In this document: piece after piece, positions 9,506 to 19,583 of the stretch
Layout of the letters: every line of letters starts with the position of its first letter
Numbering within the stretch: position 1 is the stretch's first letter
Assembly: GCA_002835675.1 (NCBI GenBank)
Contig: PIZR01000002.1
Coordinates: 186,001 to 250,000 of the forward strand
Length of the DNA: 64,000 nt
Reading direction: 5' to 3'
Origin: Bacillus sp. BA3
Lineage (GTDB): Bacteria > Bacillota > Bacilli > Bacillales > DSM-1321
Made by a program: the position numbers and the translations under genes
Notes under the pieces: model-generated
The model's database searches: none
Told to the model about the DNA's origin: nothing
What the model saw: only the letters and a program-made list of their open reading frames with translations

Positions 9506-10678
9506 TTAAAACCCCTTTACTTCTTCCCGATATGATCTTATGTATTCCGCTAATTGCTCATAACGATCTGAAGGGAATTGATCAACGATGGCAGCCGCCA
9601 GTTCCCATGCTACTACCGCCTCAGCAACCACTGCTGCTGCAGGAACCGCACAACTATCGGAACGTTCGACACTTGCTTCAAACACTTCCTTCGTATCAAT
9701 ATCAACGCTTTTCAAAGGTTTATATAAAGTGGGGATCGGCTTCATCACACCGCGTACAACTATCGGCATTCCAGTTGTCATACCGCCTTCAAAACCGCCA
9801 AGGCGATTGGTTTTCCGGTAATAGCCCTGTTCTTCGTCCCATGCTATTTCATCATGGACATCACTGCCAAATAGATGGGCAGCTTCAAATCCAAGACCTA
9901 TTTCCACCCCTTTAAATGCATTGATGCTCATTATCGCTGCGGCTAGTTTTGCATCAAGCTTACGGTCATAATGCACATAACTTCCTACACCTACCGGCAT
10001 TCCTTCTACAATCACTTCAACGATGCCGCCGATGGAGTCTCCTTTTTGTTTCGCTTCATCAATTGCATCCTTCATCTGCTGTTCTACGTTCTTGTCAAAA
10101 CATCTAACAGAAGATTCTTCTGTTACTTGTTGCAATTGCTGAATATTTTCGTATTTTGGCGGTTCTGCCTTCACTCCGCCAATTTCCAAGACATGAGATG
10201 CCACTTCTATCCCCAATAAAGACAATAGTTTTTTAGCGACAGCTCCTGCTGCCACCCTTACTGTCGTTTCACGGGCTGAAGAGCGTTCCAGAACATTTCT
10301 CAAATCGCGGTGCCCATATTTAATCCCGCCGTTCAAGTCGGCATGACCAGGACGTGGCCGGGTGATTTTACGTTTAATTTCTTCAGCTTCCTCTTCTGAA
10401 AGCCCTTCGCTTCCCATAATCTTTGTCCAATGCTTCCAGTCATCGTTCTCAACCACCAAAGCAACCGGTGAACCGAGTGTGTAGCCATGTCTGATTCCCG
10501 AAGAAATAAAAGCCTGATCTTTCTCGATCTGCATCCTTCTTCCACGTCCATGCCCTTTTTGCCGGCGTCCTAATTCTTGATTGATATCCTCTTTCGAAAT
10601 CGGCATTCCTGCCGGTAATCCTTCAATGATAGTAGTCAGTTGCGGACCATGTGATTCTCCCGCTGTTAAATATCTCAT
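9506..10678 (-). CDS. aroC: Chorismate synthase
   Basis: Converts EPSP to chorismate using reduced FMN; the last common step of aromatic synthesis (aroF in B. subtilis naming). 390 aa starting [13 protein letters not shown] at ATG 10678, supported by the AAAGGGGGC site; the longer open frame upstream does not match the family. Conserved blocks [20 protein letters not shown] and [10 protein letters not shown] are present. First gene of the aroC-aroB-aroH-hisC-tyrA-aroA cluster. Confidence 0.97.
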   Translation of the reverse strand: MRYLTAGESHGPQLTTIIEGLPAGMPISKEDINQELGRRQKGHGRGRRMQIEKDQAFISSGIRHGYTLGSPVALVVENDDWKHWTKIMGSEGLSEEEAEEIKRKITRPRPGHADLNGGIKYGHRDLRNVLERSSARETTVRVAAGAVAKKLLSLLGIEVASHVLEIGGVKAEPPKYENIQQLQQVTEESSVRCFDKNVEQQMKDAIDEAKQKGDSIGGIVEVIVEGMPVGVGSYVHYDRKLDAKLAAAIMSINAFKGVEIGLGFEAAHLFGSDVHDEIAWDEEQGYYRKTNRLGGFEGGMTTGMPIVVRGVMKPIPTLYKPLKSVDIDTKEVFEASVERSDSCAVPAAAVVAEAVVAWELAAAIVDQFPSDRYEQLAEYIRSYREEVKGF

Positions 10679-10696
10679 CTTCCAGCCCCCTTTTAG

Positions 10697-10708
10697 CACT
10701 TTAAAGTG
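10697..10708. promoter_or_regulatory. Perfect 12-bp palindrome upstream of aroC
   Basis: CACTTTAAAGTG lies 19 bases before the aroC start, next to an AT-rich segment with a -10-like TATATT (preceded by TGG) on the minus strand. A near-identical copy lies before hisC. Candidate operator for the aromatic cluster; regulator unknown. Confidence 0.35.
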
Positions 10709-10881
10709 TATATGTATCAATATACCACAATTTTATGAAATGTGGGTATATGTAAAACGTAAAAACCATATTGTTTGAATTTAATCACTTTTCTTTCTAT
10801 TTTACAAGTACTTAAACATTTTCGATATAGTTTATTCTTTCAAATTAGAGTTCTACTGGAATTGCTATTACACGGCAAACG

Positions 10882-10923
10882 AAAAGGGACTGAATGCGCA
10901 CGTGCAGAATCAGTCCCTTTTTT
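10882..10923. terminator. Intrinsic terminator after cheR
   Basis: 12-base stem AAAAGGGACTGA / TCAGTCCCTTTT around a 16-base loop, directly after the cheR stop. It isolates cheR from aroC. T runs on both sides make it potentially bidirectional. Confidence 0.88.
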
Positions 10924-11747
<824 letters not shown>

Positions 11748-11828
11748 CTATATATATATCGGAGAGTGCCATATTTTCTTTAAACTAAAATAATCCCTTA
11801 CGTTGCTGCTTGAAACTAAAAAAGCAAT

Positions 11829-11877
11829 TAAAAAAGCGGGTTCCATCGCATAATGACGATGGAACCCGCTTTTTTAA
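11829..11877 (-). terminator. Intrinsic terminator after ndk
   Basis: Very strong hairpin, AAAAAGCGGGTTCCATCG paired with its complement around an 8-base loop, followed by T residues on the minus strand. It starts 14 bases after the ndk stop. Confidence 0.93.
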
Positions 11878-11891
11878 AGAGATCGTATTAA

Positions 11892-12338
11892 TTAATAAAC
11901 CCACTCGTTAACAAGTTTAGAGTACTCAACAAGTTCTTCTTCTTTGAAGAATAAACCGATTTCGCGTACAGCGCTTTCAGCTGAATCAGATCCGTGAATG
12001 ATGTTTTTGCCGACAGTTACGGCAAAATCGCCACGAATTGTTGCTGCTGCTGCATCTTTAGGGTTAGTGGCACCCATCATTTGACGTGCAGTAGCGATTA
12101 CGTTTTCACCTTCCCAAACCATTGCGAAGACAGGACCTGAAGTAATGAAGTCCACTAGTTCGCCAAAGAAAGGACGTTCTTTGTGCTCGCCATAATGTTG
12201 CTCAGCCAATTCTTGAGAAATGACCATTAATTTTGCTCCTGCAAGAAGGAAGCCTTTCTTTTCAAAACGGGAAACGATTTCACCGATTAAATTGCGTTGA
12301 ACGCCGTCAGGCTTTACCATTAAAAATGTTCTTTCCAT
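11892..12338 (-). CDS. ndk: Nucleoside diphosphate kinase
   Basis: Transfers the gamma phosphate of ATP to nucleoside diphosphates through a phosphohistidine. 148 aa, the standard length, starting [16 protein letters not shown] at ATG 12338; the GTG three codons earlier overlaps the AGGAGTG site and is unlikely. The catalytic histidine is in the NIIHGSDS motif near residue 115. Located between hepT and cheR as in B. subtilis. Confidence 0.97.
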   Translation of the reverse strand: MERTFLMVKPDGVQRNLIGEIVSRFEKKGFLLAGAKLMVISQELAEQHYGEHKERPFFGELVDFITSGPVFAMVWEGENVIATARQMMGATNPKDAAAATIRGDFAVTVGKNIIHGSDSAESAVREIGLFFKEEELVEYSKLVNEWVY

Positions 12339-12434
12339 GAATGTCACTCCTAATATGTATCATTGTTATTTGCCTATATAAGGCAATACTTTTAGAATAT
12401 TACCATTGTTTGATGAGTTTCGCAACTCCCATTA

Positions 12435-13397
12435 TCAAAACTTTCTTTTTCCGATATTTTTCGCGATATCCGATAAAGTTTTTCTAGCTTTAATGGCAGG
12501 AAGACCTTTCAACTCGGTAAAAGCCTTTTCTAAATACATATCACTGACCCTCGCTGCCTGTTCAATGGCACCGGAAGTTTTTATCGCATGAATTATATGG
12601 GACATTTCGTCTTTTGGCGTATCTTCCCGAACTGTTTCGATAAGCTTTTTTAACTTTGGATCTTCCATAGCAATCAATACGGGTAAAGTGATATTACCTT
12701 GAATCAAATCACTGCCGGCAGGTTTCCCAAGTTCTTCTTCCGAAGCAGTAAAATCCAATATATCATCGGTGATTTGATAAGACATACCGACATAATATCC
12801 GAATTTAAATAGCTTTTGGTGAATTCTCTCTTCAACACCCGCTGAAATGGCTCCCAACTGGCAGCTGGATGCAATGAGCAGTGCTGTTTTCCGTTTGATC
12901 CTTCTAAAGTATATCCGCCAATTCTGTTCGAAATTGTATTTATCTTTTATTTGTTCAATCTCCCCAAGACATAGTTCAACCATAGTATCAGCGAGAATTT
13001 GATGCGCTAGCGGAGACTCGATAACCGCCATCATTTCCAGTGCACGAGCAAAAATGAAGTCGCCTGTGTACATGGCGACACGATTATCCCATTTTGATTT
13101 AATGGTAGCAGATCCCCTGCGTAAATCCGCATCATCCACAACATCATCATGCACAAGGGAAGCTGTATGAATTAGTTCCAAAGTCGCTGCGACATGCTTT
13201 ACGACATGAATATCATAGTTGCCAAACTTCGCACCCAATAGGACGAATACCGGACGGATCCGTTTTCCACCGGATTGCAGCAAATGCAGGGAAGCTTCCC
13301 TTAAAACCGTGGAATCCGCTTCGATTGCGGCTTCCAGTTCTTTTTCTATTAATTGCAAATCTGCATTCAAAAATGAATACATCATTTTAAATTTCAT
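12435..13397 (-). CDS. hepT: Heptaprenyl diphosphate synthase component II HepT
   Basis: Catalytic chain of the two-component prenyl synthase that makes the C35 side chain of menaquinone-7. 320 aa starting MKFKMMYSFLNADL at ATG 13397. Both aspartate-rich motifs are visible: HDDVVDDADLRRG (first) and ITDDILDFT (second), plus GGKRIRP for substrate binding. It works with HepS, encoded two genes upstream; the hepS-menG-hepT order is that of B. subtilis. Confidence 0.97.
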   Translation of the reverse strand: MKFKMMYSFLNADLQLIEKELEAAIEADSTVLREASLHLLQSGGKRIRPVFVLLGAKFGNYDIHVVKHVAATLELIHTASLVHDDVVDDADLRRGSATIKSKWDNRVAMYTGDFIFARALEMMAVIESPLAHQILADTMVELCLGEIEQIKDKYNFEQNWRIYFRRIKRKTALLIASSCQLGAISAGVEERIHQKLFKFGYYVGMSYQITDDILDFTASEEELGKPAGSDLIQGNITLPVLIAMEDPKLKKLIETVREDTPKDEMSHIIHAIKTSGAIEQAARVSDMYLEKAFTELKGLPAIKARKTLSDIAKNIGKRKF

Positions 13398-13431
13398 ACA
13401 TTCCACCCAGCTTTGTCCATTGCTATTATGC

Positions 13432-14142
13432 TTATTTTGAAGGCTTGTACCCGAAATGTGTTGCTGCTACCCCACCGAAATGGGCCTTATAACTGACTTT
13501 TTCCATTCCCGCCTGCTTGAACATGTTTTCAAGCTTTTTCATGCCAGGGAAATCCCGAGCCGATTCTTGCAGCCATGAGTATTCACTATAGCTTTTTGCG
13601 AATAATTTACCGAACATGGGCATGATGAAACGGAAATAAAAATAATAGCCCTGTTTAAAGCCAAGCATCGTAGGCTGTGAAGTATCCAGGCAAACGATCA
13701 TTCCACCCGGCTTGGCTACCCTGTTTAACTCTTTAAGCACTTTCATGTAATCGGGGACATTCCGCAGCCCGAAACCGATCGTGACATAGTCAAAGCTATT
13801 ATCCTCAAAAGGAAGCTCCATTGCATTCCCATGCATAAGGGACACTTGCTCTAGATTGAGTTCATTTACCTTTTGTTCGCCGATTTTCAGCATGTTCTTA
13901 CTAAAATCCAGACCAACAACCTTTCCTTCTGGTCCTACTTCATTAGCAAGGGCAATGGTCCAGTCCGCTGTTCCACAGCATACATCCAGTGCATGGGCGC
14001 CTTTTGGGACATTCATGATGGCCATTGTAGCCTTCCGCCATTTAAGATGCTGTTTAAAGCTGATGAGGGAATTCATCTTGTCATAATTTCCGTAGATCTT
14101 TTCAAAGACATGATGAACTTTTTGCTCTTTAGACTGCTCCAT
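13432..14142 (-). CDS. menG: Demethylmenaquinone methyltransferase
   Basis: SAM-dependent UbiE-family C-methyltransferase for the final step of menaquinone synthesis. 236 aa with [18 protein letters not shown] at the N-terminus, SAM motif [15 protein letters not shown] (about 50-64) and the family block FGLRNVPD. It starts 3 bases after hepS and ends 34 bases before hepT, so all three menaquinone genes are one unit. Confidence 0.97.
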   Translation of the reverse strand: MEQSKEQKVHHVFEKIYGNYDKMNSLISFKQHLKWRKATMAIMNVPKGAHALDVCCGTADWTIALANEVGPEGKVVGLDFSKNMLKIGEQKVNELNLEQVSLMHGNAMELPFEDNSFDYVTIGFGLRNVPDYMKVLKELNRVAKPGGMIVCLDTSQPTMLGFKQGYYFYFRFIMPMFGKLFAKSYSEYSWLQESARDFPGMKKLENMFKQAGMEKVSYKAHFGGVAATHFGYKPSK

Positions 14143-14145
14143 GAT

Positions 14146-14976
14146 TCACCCTTCTTTCACATATGAATTTGCTATACTCTCTGTTTGTTCCAAGATGGCC
14201 TTCACTCTTTCAAGAAGTTCATCATCCAACTTTGCCAGCTTCCGCATCGAGCACTGTACGGATTGCCTGGCATCCCTCAGGCACTTGTCGAATTGGGTGC
14301 GTACCTGTTCTTCTTTTTCCGAAATGGTAACTTCCCCGCCAATCGAGTCATCGAGAGGCATTTCCCTTAGGACATCAAAAACTATCGATTGCCCCGACTC
14401 CATATAACTGCTCTTCTCGGCATGCAACCGTTTTAAAAGCAGCAGATCTTCCGCTACTTCTATCCAGGCAGGCTCATTATAGTAATCCGCGAGTTTATGA
14501 ATCAGGGAAGCCTCGATCGCTTTGATCGTCATTAAAAGCGTTGGGACATCATTAATGGACCCTTGTTGGTAAAGAATGATTTTATTGTCATTTATTTTTT
14601 TTATTGCGCTCGAAAGTATACGGATCATATCAACATTACCTACACTGGCAAGCACTTGATAATATAAGCCACTATAGTAATCACCGGCAAGCACTTGTAA
14701 TTGACGATTTTTCAATACCTCGGGCAACTCGGTTCCTTCTCCTGAATTCGAGACGATTTCATGGGTATCCAGAGCTATTTGCACTAACATGGTTGAAATG
14801 ATGTATTGATTGCGTTTTTCGCTTAAAACGTCCAAATCGTTAAACAATCCCCAAAGCAATATCAGTTTATCTTCGTCCAGGCTTGGCTTTTGTATATACT
14901 TCAATAAATATGGATGTTGAGCTTTCGTTTCTATTAATCGCTTTAATTGCCTTATGTCGTCCGTTATGTTTAACAA
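14146..14976 (-). CDS. hepS: Heptaprenyl diphosphate synthase component I HepS
   Basis: Non-catalytic partner of HepT that sets product length. 276 aa, mainly helical, diverged as usual for this subunit; recognised from the HKLADYYNEPAWIEVAEDLLL and ASVGNVDMI-type blocks and from its place before menG-hepT. First gene of the unit; an extended -10 promoter (TGGTATAAT) lies about 75 bases upstream. Confidence 0.9.
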   Translation of the reverse strand: MLNITDDIRQLKRLIETKAQHPYLLKYIQKPSLDEDKLILLWGLFNDLDVLSEKRNQYIISTMLVQIALDTHEIVSNSGEGTELPEVLKNRQLQVLAGDYYSGLYYQVLASVGNVDMIRILSSAIKKINDNKIILYQQGSINDVPTLLMTIKAIEASLIHKLADYYNEPAWIEVAEDLLLLKRLHAEKSSYMESGQSIVFDVLREMPLDDSIGGEVTISEKEEQVRTQFDKCLRDARQSVQCSMRKLAKLDDELLERVKAILEQTESIANSYVKEG

Positions 14977-15051
14977 TTGAGATCACCCTTGCATCCCCGA
15001 AAGATAATTTTTTTCATACATATTGGTTTCTGTCTGTGTAAAATACACATT

Positions 15052-15060
15052 ATTATACCA
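15052..15060 (-). promoter_or_regulatory. Predicted extended -10 promoter of hepS
   Basis: TGGTATAAT on the minus strand, 75 bases before hepS; the -35 is poor, typical for an extended -10 promoter. The rest of the 246-base mtrB-hepS gap shows nothing else recognisable. Confidence 0.45.
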
Positions 15061-15222
15061 TAAAAACAATCAGATGAAATGGTCAACGTTTATAAAATGA
15101 AACTTCCAAAGGTAAGGAAATTATCGACTTTTGCTCTTCAAAAAAATGGATGCGGGAAATTTACAGCTTGTTAAACGTGATATCAGATGATTGATTTACT
15201 AATTAACCAAGTATTGAGAATA

Positions 15223-15471
15223 TCATTTGTCAGGTGAATTCTTTTTGGAATCACTTTCTATCTCGCCGAATGGAGTATAGACTTTTGCATGGCCCCTGAT
15301 TTTAATTGCCGAGGTATGTTCCGTGAATTGTGCGATCATCACCTCTCCTGAGTCAAGTTTTTCGGAGTGATGAAACTTGGTGTCCGTTCCCCTTGTCAAC
15401 CCGATGACGTTCACACTATCCTCAATGGCTTTGATTACGACAAAATCATTCAAGATCTTTTTTTCATTCAT
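15223..15471 (-). CDS. mtrB: trp RNA-binding attenuation protein (TRAP)
   Basis: 82-aa TRAP subunit; eleven copies form a ring that, with tryptophan bound, wraps G/UAG-repeat RNA to terminate trp transcription and block translation of targets. The core [20 protein letters not shown] is nearly identical to B. subtilis TRAP, and the RNA-contacting Lys38, Lys57 and Arg59 (Lys37, Lys56, Arg58 there) are present. The C-terminus is a few residues longer ([10 protein letters not shown]). It follows folE by 20 bases (mtrAB operon). No trp genes lie in this window. Confidence 0.97.
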   Translation of the reverse strand: MNEKKILNDFVVIKAIEDSVNVIGLTRGTDTKFHHSEKLDSGEVMIAQFTEHTSAIKIRGHAKVYTPFGEIESDSKKNSPDK

Positions 15472-15491
15472 TTTTTCCTGCCCCCATGTCC

Positions 15492-16058
15492 TTAGTCTTT
15501 AATGAATGCCAGCACTTCAGCTCTAGTACGATGATCCTTCGCAAAAGTTCCCCTTACAGCTGAGGTCACTGTTTTAGATCCAGGTTTTTTTACACCTCGC
15601 ATGGTCATGCACATATGTTCAGCCTCTACTACAACCATTACACCATGAGGCTCGAGCTTTTCCATTATCGAGTCAGCAACTGTGGAAGTGATGCGCTCTT
15701 GAAGCTGCGGACGCTTCGATACAGCCTCAACCGCCCGTGCCAATTTACTTAAGCCAGTCACTTTTCCGTTTTTCGGAATATATGCTACATGGGCTTTCCC
15801 GTAAAAAGGGACTAAATGATGTTCACATACTGAGTAAAACGGAATATCCTTTACAAGTACGAGTTCTTCATGGTCCTCTCCAAAAACAGTATCGAAATAT
15901 TCCTTTGGATCCTGATTAAGTCCAGAAAAAATTTCTTCATACATTCTGGCTACACGGCCAGGAGTATCCAGCAGTCCTTCCCTCGTTGGGTCTTCCCCTA
16001 CAGCCTCAAGAAGCATTTTAACCGCTTCTTCCAATTTGGCATGATCAACATTAGCCAT
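15492..16058 (-). CDS. folE: GTP cyclohydrolase I
   Basis: First step of tetrahydrofolate synthesis: GTP to 7,8-dihydroneopterin triphosphate (mtrA in B. subtilis). 188 aa; zinc ligands Cys78 and His81 (CEHH) and Cys150 (HMCMT), with the GLSKLAR and KRPQLQER active-site blocks. ATG at 16058 behind AGGAGG. Co-transcribed with mtrB. A ~200-base leader with hairpins and a terminator precedes it. Confidence 0.97.
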   Translation of the reverse strand: MANVDHAKLEEAVKMLLEAVGEDPTREGLLDTPGRVARMYEEIFSGLNQDPKEYFDTVFGEDHEELVLVKDIPFYSVCEHHLVPFYGKAHVAYIPKNGKVTGLSKLARAVEAVSKRPQLQERITSTVADSIMEKLEPHGVMVVVEAEHMCMTMRGVKKPGSKTVTSAVRGTFAKDHRTRAEVLAFIKD

Positions 16059-16100
16059 TTTTGTACCTCCTAAAAAATCAATAATATTATGTATTCAGAT

Positions 16101-16260
16101 AAAAAATCCAAAGCGCGTTGCACCCGGATATCCATAATTGCAATTATTAAAGAAGACCCCTACATTGAGCCCTTGAACGGCAGTTTCGCCGGAAGCGGTT
16201 TTTGGATGGTCATTTCCTTGTGACGGATTAACCATCTACAGCGTTCCTAAAATATTCACT
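16101..16260 (-). ncRNA. Candidate structured leader RNA of folE with intrinsic terminator
   Basis: On the minus strand, between a predicted promoter and folE, I see in order: a 6-bp hairpin ACAGTG/CGCTGT, a hairpin GATGGT/ACCATC with an inner TCC/GGA pair, a small hairpin CGGC-GAAACT-GCCG, and at 16101-16129 a stem (ATCCGGGTGC / GCGCTT-T-GGAT) followed by TTTTTT, about 40 bases before the folE start. This looks like an attenuator leader or a short sRNA ending before folE. I could not match it to the THF, FMN, preQ1 or T-box consensus. Confidence 0.4.
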
Positions 16261-16267
16261 GTCTTTT

Positions 16268-16297
16268 ATATTATCACAGATGGAATTTAAGAAGCAA
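16268..16297 (-). promoter_or_regulatory. Predicted promoter of the folE leader
   Basis: TTGCTT (16292-16297), 18-base spacer ending TGTGA, TAATAT (16268-16273) on the minus strand, just downstream of the HU terminator stem. Confidence 0.45.
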
Positions 16298-16328
16298 AAA
16301 AAGGGCCGCGTTTTCACGCGGCCCTTTT
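16294..16328 (-). terminator. Intrinsic terminator after the HU gene
   Basis: GC-rich stem AAAAGGGCCGCG / CGCGGCCCTTTT, 6-base loop, T run on the minus strand, 30 bases after the HU stop. Confidence 0.93.
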
Positions 16329-16357
16329 CGGTTAAGCACCCGTATGTAATGGTAGAA

Positions 16358-16630
16358 TTACTTCACTGCATCTTTCAGCGCTTTACCGGGTTTGAAAGCT
16401 GGCACTTTGCTAGCTGCAATTTCGATTTCGTCACCAGTTTGTGGGTTACGGCCTTTACGAGCCGCACGTTCACGAACTTCAAAGTTACCAAAACCAATCA
16501 ATTGGACTTTATCACCGTTTTTTAGAGCTTCTAAGATTGTATCAAAAACAGCATCAACAGCTTTTGTAGCGTCTTTCTTAGAAATTTCAGTTGCTGTAAC
16601 AACTTCATTAATTAATTCTGTTTTGTTCAT
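16358..16630 (-). CDS. hbs: DNA-binding protein HU
   Basis: 90-aa histone-like HU (HBsu) protein starting [40 protein letters not shown] is the DNA-gripping beta arm and [16 protein letters not shown] the C-terminus. Start at ATG 16630 behind GGAGGAGGTG; the longer open frame upstream is not coding. Monocistronic, with its own strong terminator, between spoIVA and folE as in B. subtilis. Confidence 0.98.
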   Translation of the reverse strand: MNKTELINEVVTATEISKKDATKAVDAVFDTILEALKNGDKVQLIGFGNFEVRERAARKGRNPQTGDEIEIAASKVPAFKPGKALKDAVK

Positions 16631-17087
16631 GCCATTCACCTCCTCCCAAAAGGAATCTTTATAAAAAATCATTATTACAACACTATAATAGTGATTTGAT
16701 ATTAGCTTCGGTCCAAAATTTTCATTCCCTGGCAATCAAGGATTACCAAGCCGAATTGATTTCCAAATAATTCATACGAAAAGTTTATAAATACGTTGAA
16801 ATCGCTGTTATAACGCGTTTTCTGTATGTAGATTATCACAAACCCTATTAGCTTAGCAAGGGAATTCAAAAAATAATGGGAATCTTTTCATTAATAATTG
16901 TATATATTATAAATTTTGTCTTTCGCTATTCATCATTTCCCTTTTTTATAGAAATTAAACTTATTATATTGCTGAAAATCGCTTAACCACAGGGTTTTTT
17001 CAAGATTATACTAAAAAACAGCAGATTATTTCAAATTTTAGCGCTCATAAATGATATTTTTCTTGTGATCCTGAGTATTTCGCATGC
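16631..17087. other. Intergenic region HU-spoIVA
   Basis: About 450 very AT-rich bases. It must hold the HU promoter(s); there are -10-like boxes (TATAAT at about 16970 and TATATT-type runs near 16900, minus strand) but no convincing complete promoter by eye, and no coding potential or RNA motif. Confidence 0.4.
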
Positions 17088-17117
17088 AAAAAGACCAATC
17101 CATAAATGGAGTTGGTC
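17088..17117 (-). terminator. Intrinsic terminator after spoIVA
   Basis: Hairpin GACCAA-C-TCCA-TTTA-TGGA-TTGGTC followed by TTTTT on the minus strand, 16 bases after the spoIVA stop. Confidence 0.88.
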
Positions 17118-17133
17118 CAGCTTTTAAACATTT

Positions 17134-18612
17134 TTATAAGATGATGGCAATCAATCCCCCACTGCCCTCATTGATAATCCTCTCCAGTGTTTCTTTCAAT
17201 TTGTAGCGGGCATTGTCAGGCATCATCGCTAATTTCACCTGTATGCCTTCCCTTACATAGGAACTTAGGCTTCTGCCAAAAATATCTGAGTTCCAAATGG
17301 AAAGTGGATTGTCTTCGAAATCCTGCATCAGATACCGGACTAATTCTTCACTTTGCTTTTCAGTACCGATGATTGGCGAGAATTCGGATTCGACATCGAC
17401 CTTGATCATATGGATGGAAGGAGCTACGGCTTTTAGCCTGACACCGAATCTGGCTCCCTGACGGATGATTTCCGGTTCATCAAGACTCATATCGTTGAGG
17501 GAAGGGGCTGCGACACCATATCCTGTTTGTTTGACCATTCTCAATGCATCGGCCACCTGGTCATACTCTGCTTTGGCATACGCAAAATCCTGCATTAAAG
17601 ATAATAGATGATCCTTGCCCCGAATCTCCACACCGACAATTTCCTTCAGAATATCATCATAGAGTTCATCAGGGGCGTATAGGTCGATCTCTGCAACACC
17701 CTGCCCCATCTCAATGCCTGCAAGCGCTGCACGGTCAATGAACTCGAATTCATTGAAATGACCGACAACACGATCTACATCCCTCAGTCGTTTAATGTCC
17801 TTGACGGTCTCTTTAACCGCTTCCTGGTAACTTTCCCTCAACCAATGATCCTCGCGCAAAACCATTACCCAGCTCGGAAGATTAACATTGACCTCGAGAA
17901 CTGGAAATTCGTACAGGGCCTCGCGGAGTACGCTGTAAACGTCCGATTCCCGCATACCTTCGACACTCATGGCCAATACAGGGATATCATACTTTTCCTG
18001 CAGGGATTCCTTCAGGGCTATCGTATTCGGGTGGTGAGGCTGAACGGAATTGACAATCATGATAAATGGCTTGCCAACCTCCTTCAATTCTTCGACAACC
18101 CGTTCCTCTGCCTCTAAATAATCACTTCGCGGGATTTCTCCTATCGACCCATCCGTCGTAACGACCACGCCTAATGTGGAATGATCCTGAATTACTTTGC
18201 GAGTACCGATCTCAGCTGCTTCATTGAATGGAATCGGCTCTTCATACCAAGGCGTGTGAATCATCCGGGGACCATTTTCATCTTCATACCCTTTAGCCCC
18301 AGGTATTGTATAACCGACACAATCGACTAAGCGGATATTCACGTCGAGACCTTCAGCCACTTGAATCGATGCTGCCTGGTTCGGTACGAATTTGGGTTCC
18401 GTCGTCATGATCGTCTTTCCAGCAGCACTTTGAGGCAATTCATCCTGTGCCCTTGCGCGGTCCGCCTCTGACGGAATATTCGGAATGACGACTAGCTCCA
18501 TGAATTTTTTAATAAATGTGGATTTCCCCGTCCTGACGGCACCGACCACCCCCAAATATATGTCGCCACCGGTCCGTTCAGCTATATCTTTAAAAATATC
18601 TACCTTTTCCAA
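17134..18612 (-). CDS. spoIVA: Stage IV sporulation protein A (spore coat morphogenetic ATPase)
   Basis: Polymerising ATPase that forms the basement layer of the spore coat on the forespore outer membrane and is needed for cortex formation. 492 aa, the B. subtilis length. Walker A GAVRTGKST at residues 24-32; a TRAFAC-like domain at the N-terminus with VDCVGY (Walker B region); helical middle; C-terminal membrane-targeting region. Strongly conserved. Monocistronic with terminator; expected from SigE in the mother cell. Confidence 0.98.
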   Translation of the reverse strand: MEKVDIFKDIAERTGGDIYLGVVGAVRTGKSTFIKKFMELVVIPNIPSEADRARAQDELPQSAAGKTIMTTEPKFVPNQAASIQVAEGLDVNIRLVDCVGYTIPGAKGYEDENGPRMIHTPWYEEPIPFNEAAEIGTRKVIQDHSTLGVVVTTDGSIGEIPRSDYLEAEERVVEELKEVGKPFIMIVNSVQPHHPNTIALKESLQEKYDIPVLAMSVEGMRESDVYSVLREALYEFPVLEVNVNLPSWVMVLREDHWLRESYQEAVKETVKDIKRLRDVDRVVGHFNEFEFIDRAALAGIEMGQGVAEIDLYAPDELYDDILKEIVGVEIRGKDHLLSLMQDFAYAKAEYDQVADALRMVKQTGYGVAAPSLNDMSLDEPEIIRQGARFGVRLKAVAPSIHMIKVDVESEFSPIIGTEKQSEELVRYLMQDFEDNPLSIWNSDIFGRSLSSYVREGIQVKLAMMPDNARYKLKETLERIINEGSGGLIAIIL

Positions 18613-18666
18613 GGTATCCCCTCCCGAATTAGAGTTTTGGGATTTCGTTTATCCATTTGCATTTAT

Positions 18667-18699
18667 TTAGGACAATATATATCTATGATGTTGTCCTAA
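18667..18699. promoter_or_regulatory. Inverted repeat upstream of spoIVA
   Basis: Perfect 9-base arms TTAGGACAA ... TTGTCCTAA with a 15-base spacer, 54 bases upstream of the spoIVA start. A CATAGATA element within it on the minus strand resembles a SigE -10. Could be an operator or an RNA hairpin in the 5' region. Confidence 0.4.
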
Positions 18700-18794
18700 A
18701 AATTTATTCCAATTATTTCCCTGGTTCAATCCCTTCCTCCACCAGAAATTTTATATAAGGGTTGTTATTTTAAAAGTAAGATGAAATAAAGATA

Positions 18795-18841
18795 AAAGAA
18801 ATAACCCTTCCCCTACAATATATTTTGTAGAAGAAGGGTTA
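18795..18841 (-). terminator. Intrinsic terminator after yphF
   Basis: Hairpin AACCCTTC(T)TCTACAA ... TTGTAGGGGAAGGGTT with a T-rich tail (ATTTCTTTTATC) on the minus strand, directly after the yphF stop. Confidence 0.75.
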
Positions 18842-18844
18842 TGC

Positions 18845-19570
18845 CTATTTTGTAAGAAATATTGGATTTTTTGTTTTTTCATCAATTGTATATGGCAATG
18901 AATAGGCAGGGACGAACTCCGAACTCTGCACCAGCAGTTCCCGGATATCTTCACCTGGCTTCATTTCCCCCTCATGTTTCTTCAATGCCTCAATTAAATC
19001 CGGGGTATAATCAACAAAAATACTGCCTTGACCATCAACTACGAGATATAAGTCTTTTTGTGAAAATGGACTCGTGACCGTCGGAGCTTCCTTCAGGCCC
19101 ATTTTTTCATAATCAAGCGTGAAGACATTACCGGATAACCTTTCCTTAAATGGCGGATATCCGTTGCTTTGCTGATAGGCAGTCAATCTCAAGGAAACAT
19201 CCTGAATCTTTTGCGCCATCCTGACATCCAACAGCTTTACGGTCGGATCATTTTCAACATTAACGAGGATGTATTGAAAGACGCCTCCTGATTCAAATGC
19301 ATTGTCCGGCGGTTCAGCCATATACCTCGGTGAAATCTTTGAAAACTTTATGACATATTTTTGATAAATCGGTGTATCAGCATCTTTTGTAACGATGGGC
19401 AGTATGCCACCTTCATCTTTCTGAAATTGATCCACTGCACTTTGGACGGATTGTATTTGCTCTTTATAAGGCAATTGGTTTTGCATTTTTTGCTTCTCTG
19501 GATATAAGCAGCCAGATAATGATACAGAGATGCAAAGTAAACATAATATTTTGAAAAAATTTCTCATCAT
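18845..19570 (-). CDS. yphF: Putative lipoprotein YphF
   Basis: 241 aa with a clear lipoprotein signal peptide: two short charged residues, a hydrophobic core, and lipobox LSGC with the lipidated cysteine at residue 21. The mature part is soluble and lies outside the membrane. It matches the B. subtilis yphF position (between spoIVA and yphE). Function unknown. Starts 13 bases after yphE, so the two are probably co-transcribed. Confidence 0.85.
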   Translation of the reverse strand: MMRNFFKILCLLCISVSLSGCLYPEKQKMQNQLPYKEQIQSVQSAVDQFQKDEGGILPIVTKDADTPIYQKYVIKFSKISPRYMAEPPDNAFESGGVFQYILVNVENDPTVKLLDVRMAQKIQDVSLRLTAYQQSNGYPPFKERLSGNVFTLDYEKMGLKEAPTVTSPFSQKDLYLVVDGQGSIFVDYTPDLIEALKKHEGEMKPGEDIRELLVQSSEFVPAYSLPYTIDEKTKNPIFLTK

Positions 19571-19583
19571 TTCTCCTCACCTA

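Noticed and set aside
16059..16100. TRAP binding site (spaced GAG/UAG repeats) near the folE start
   Set aside because: Fewer than three such triplets with proper spacing; no autoregulatory site seen.
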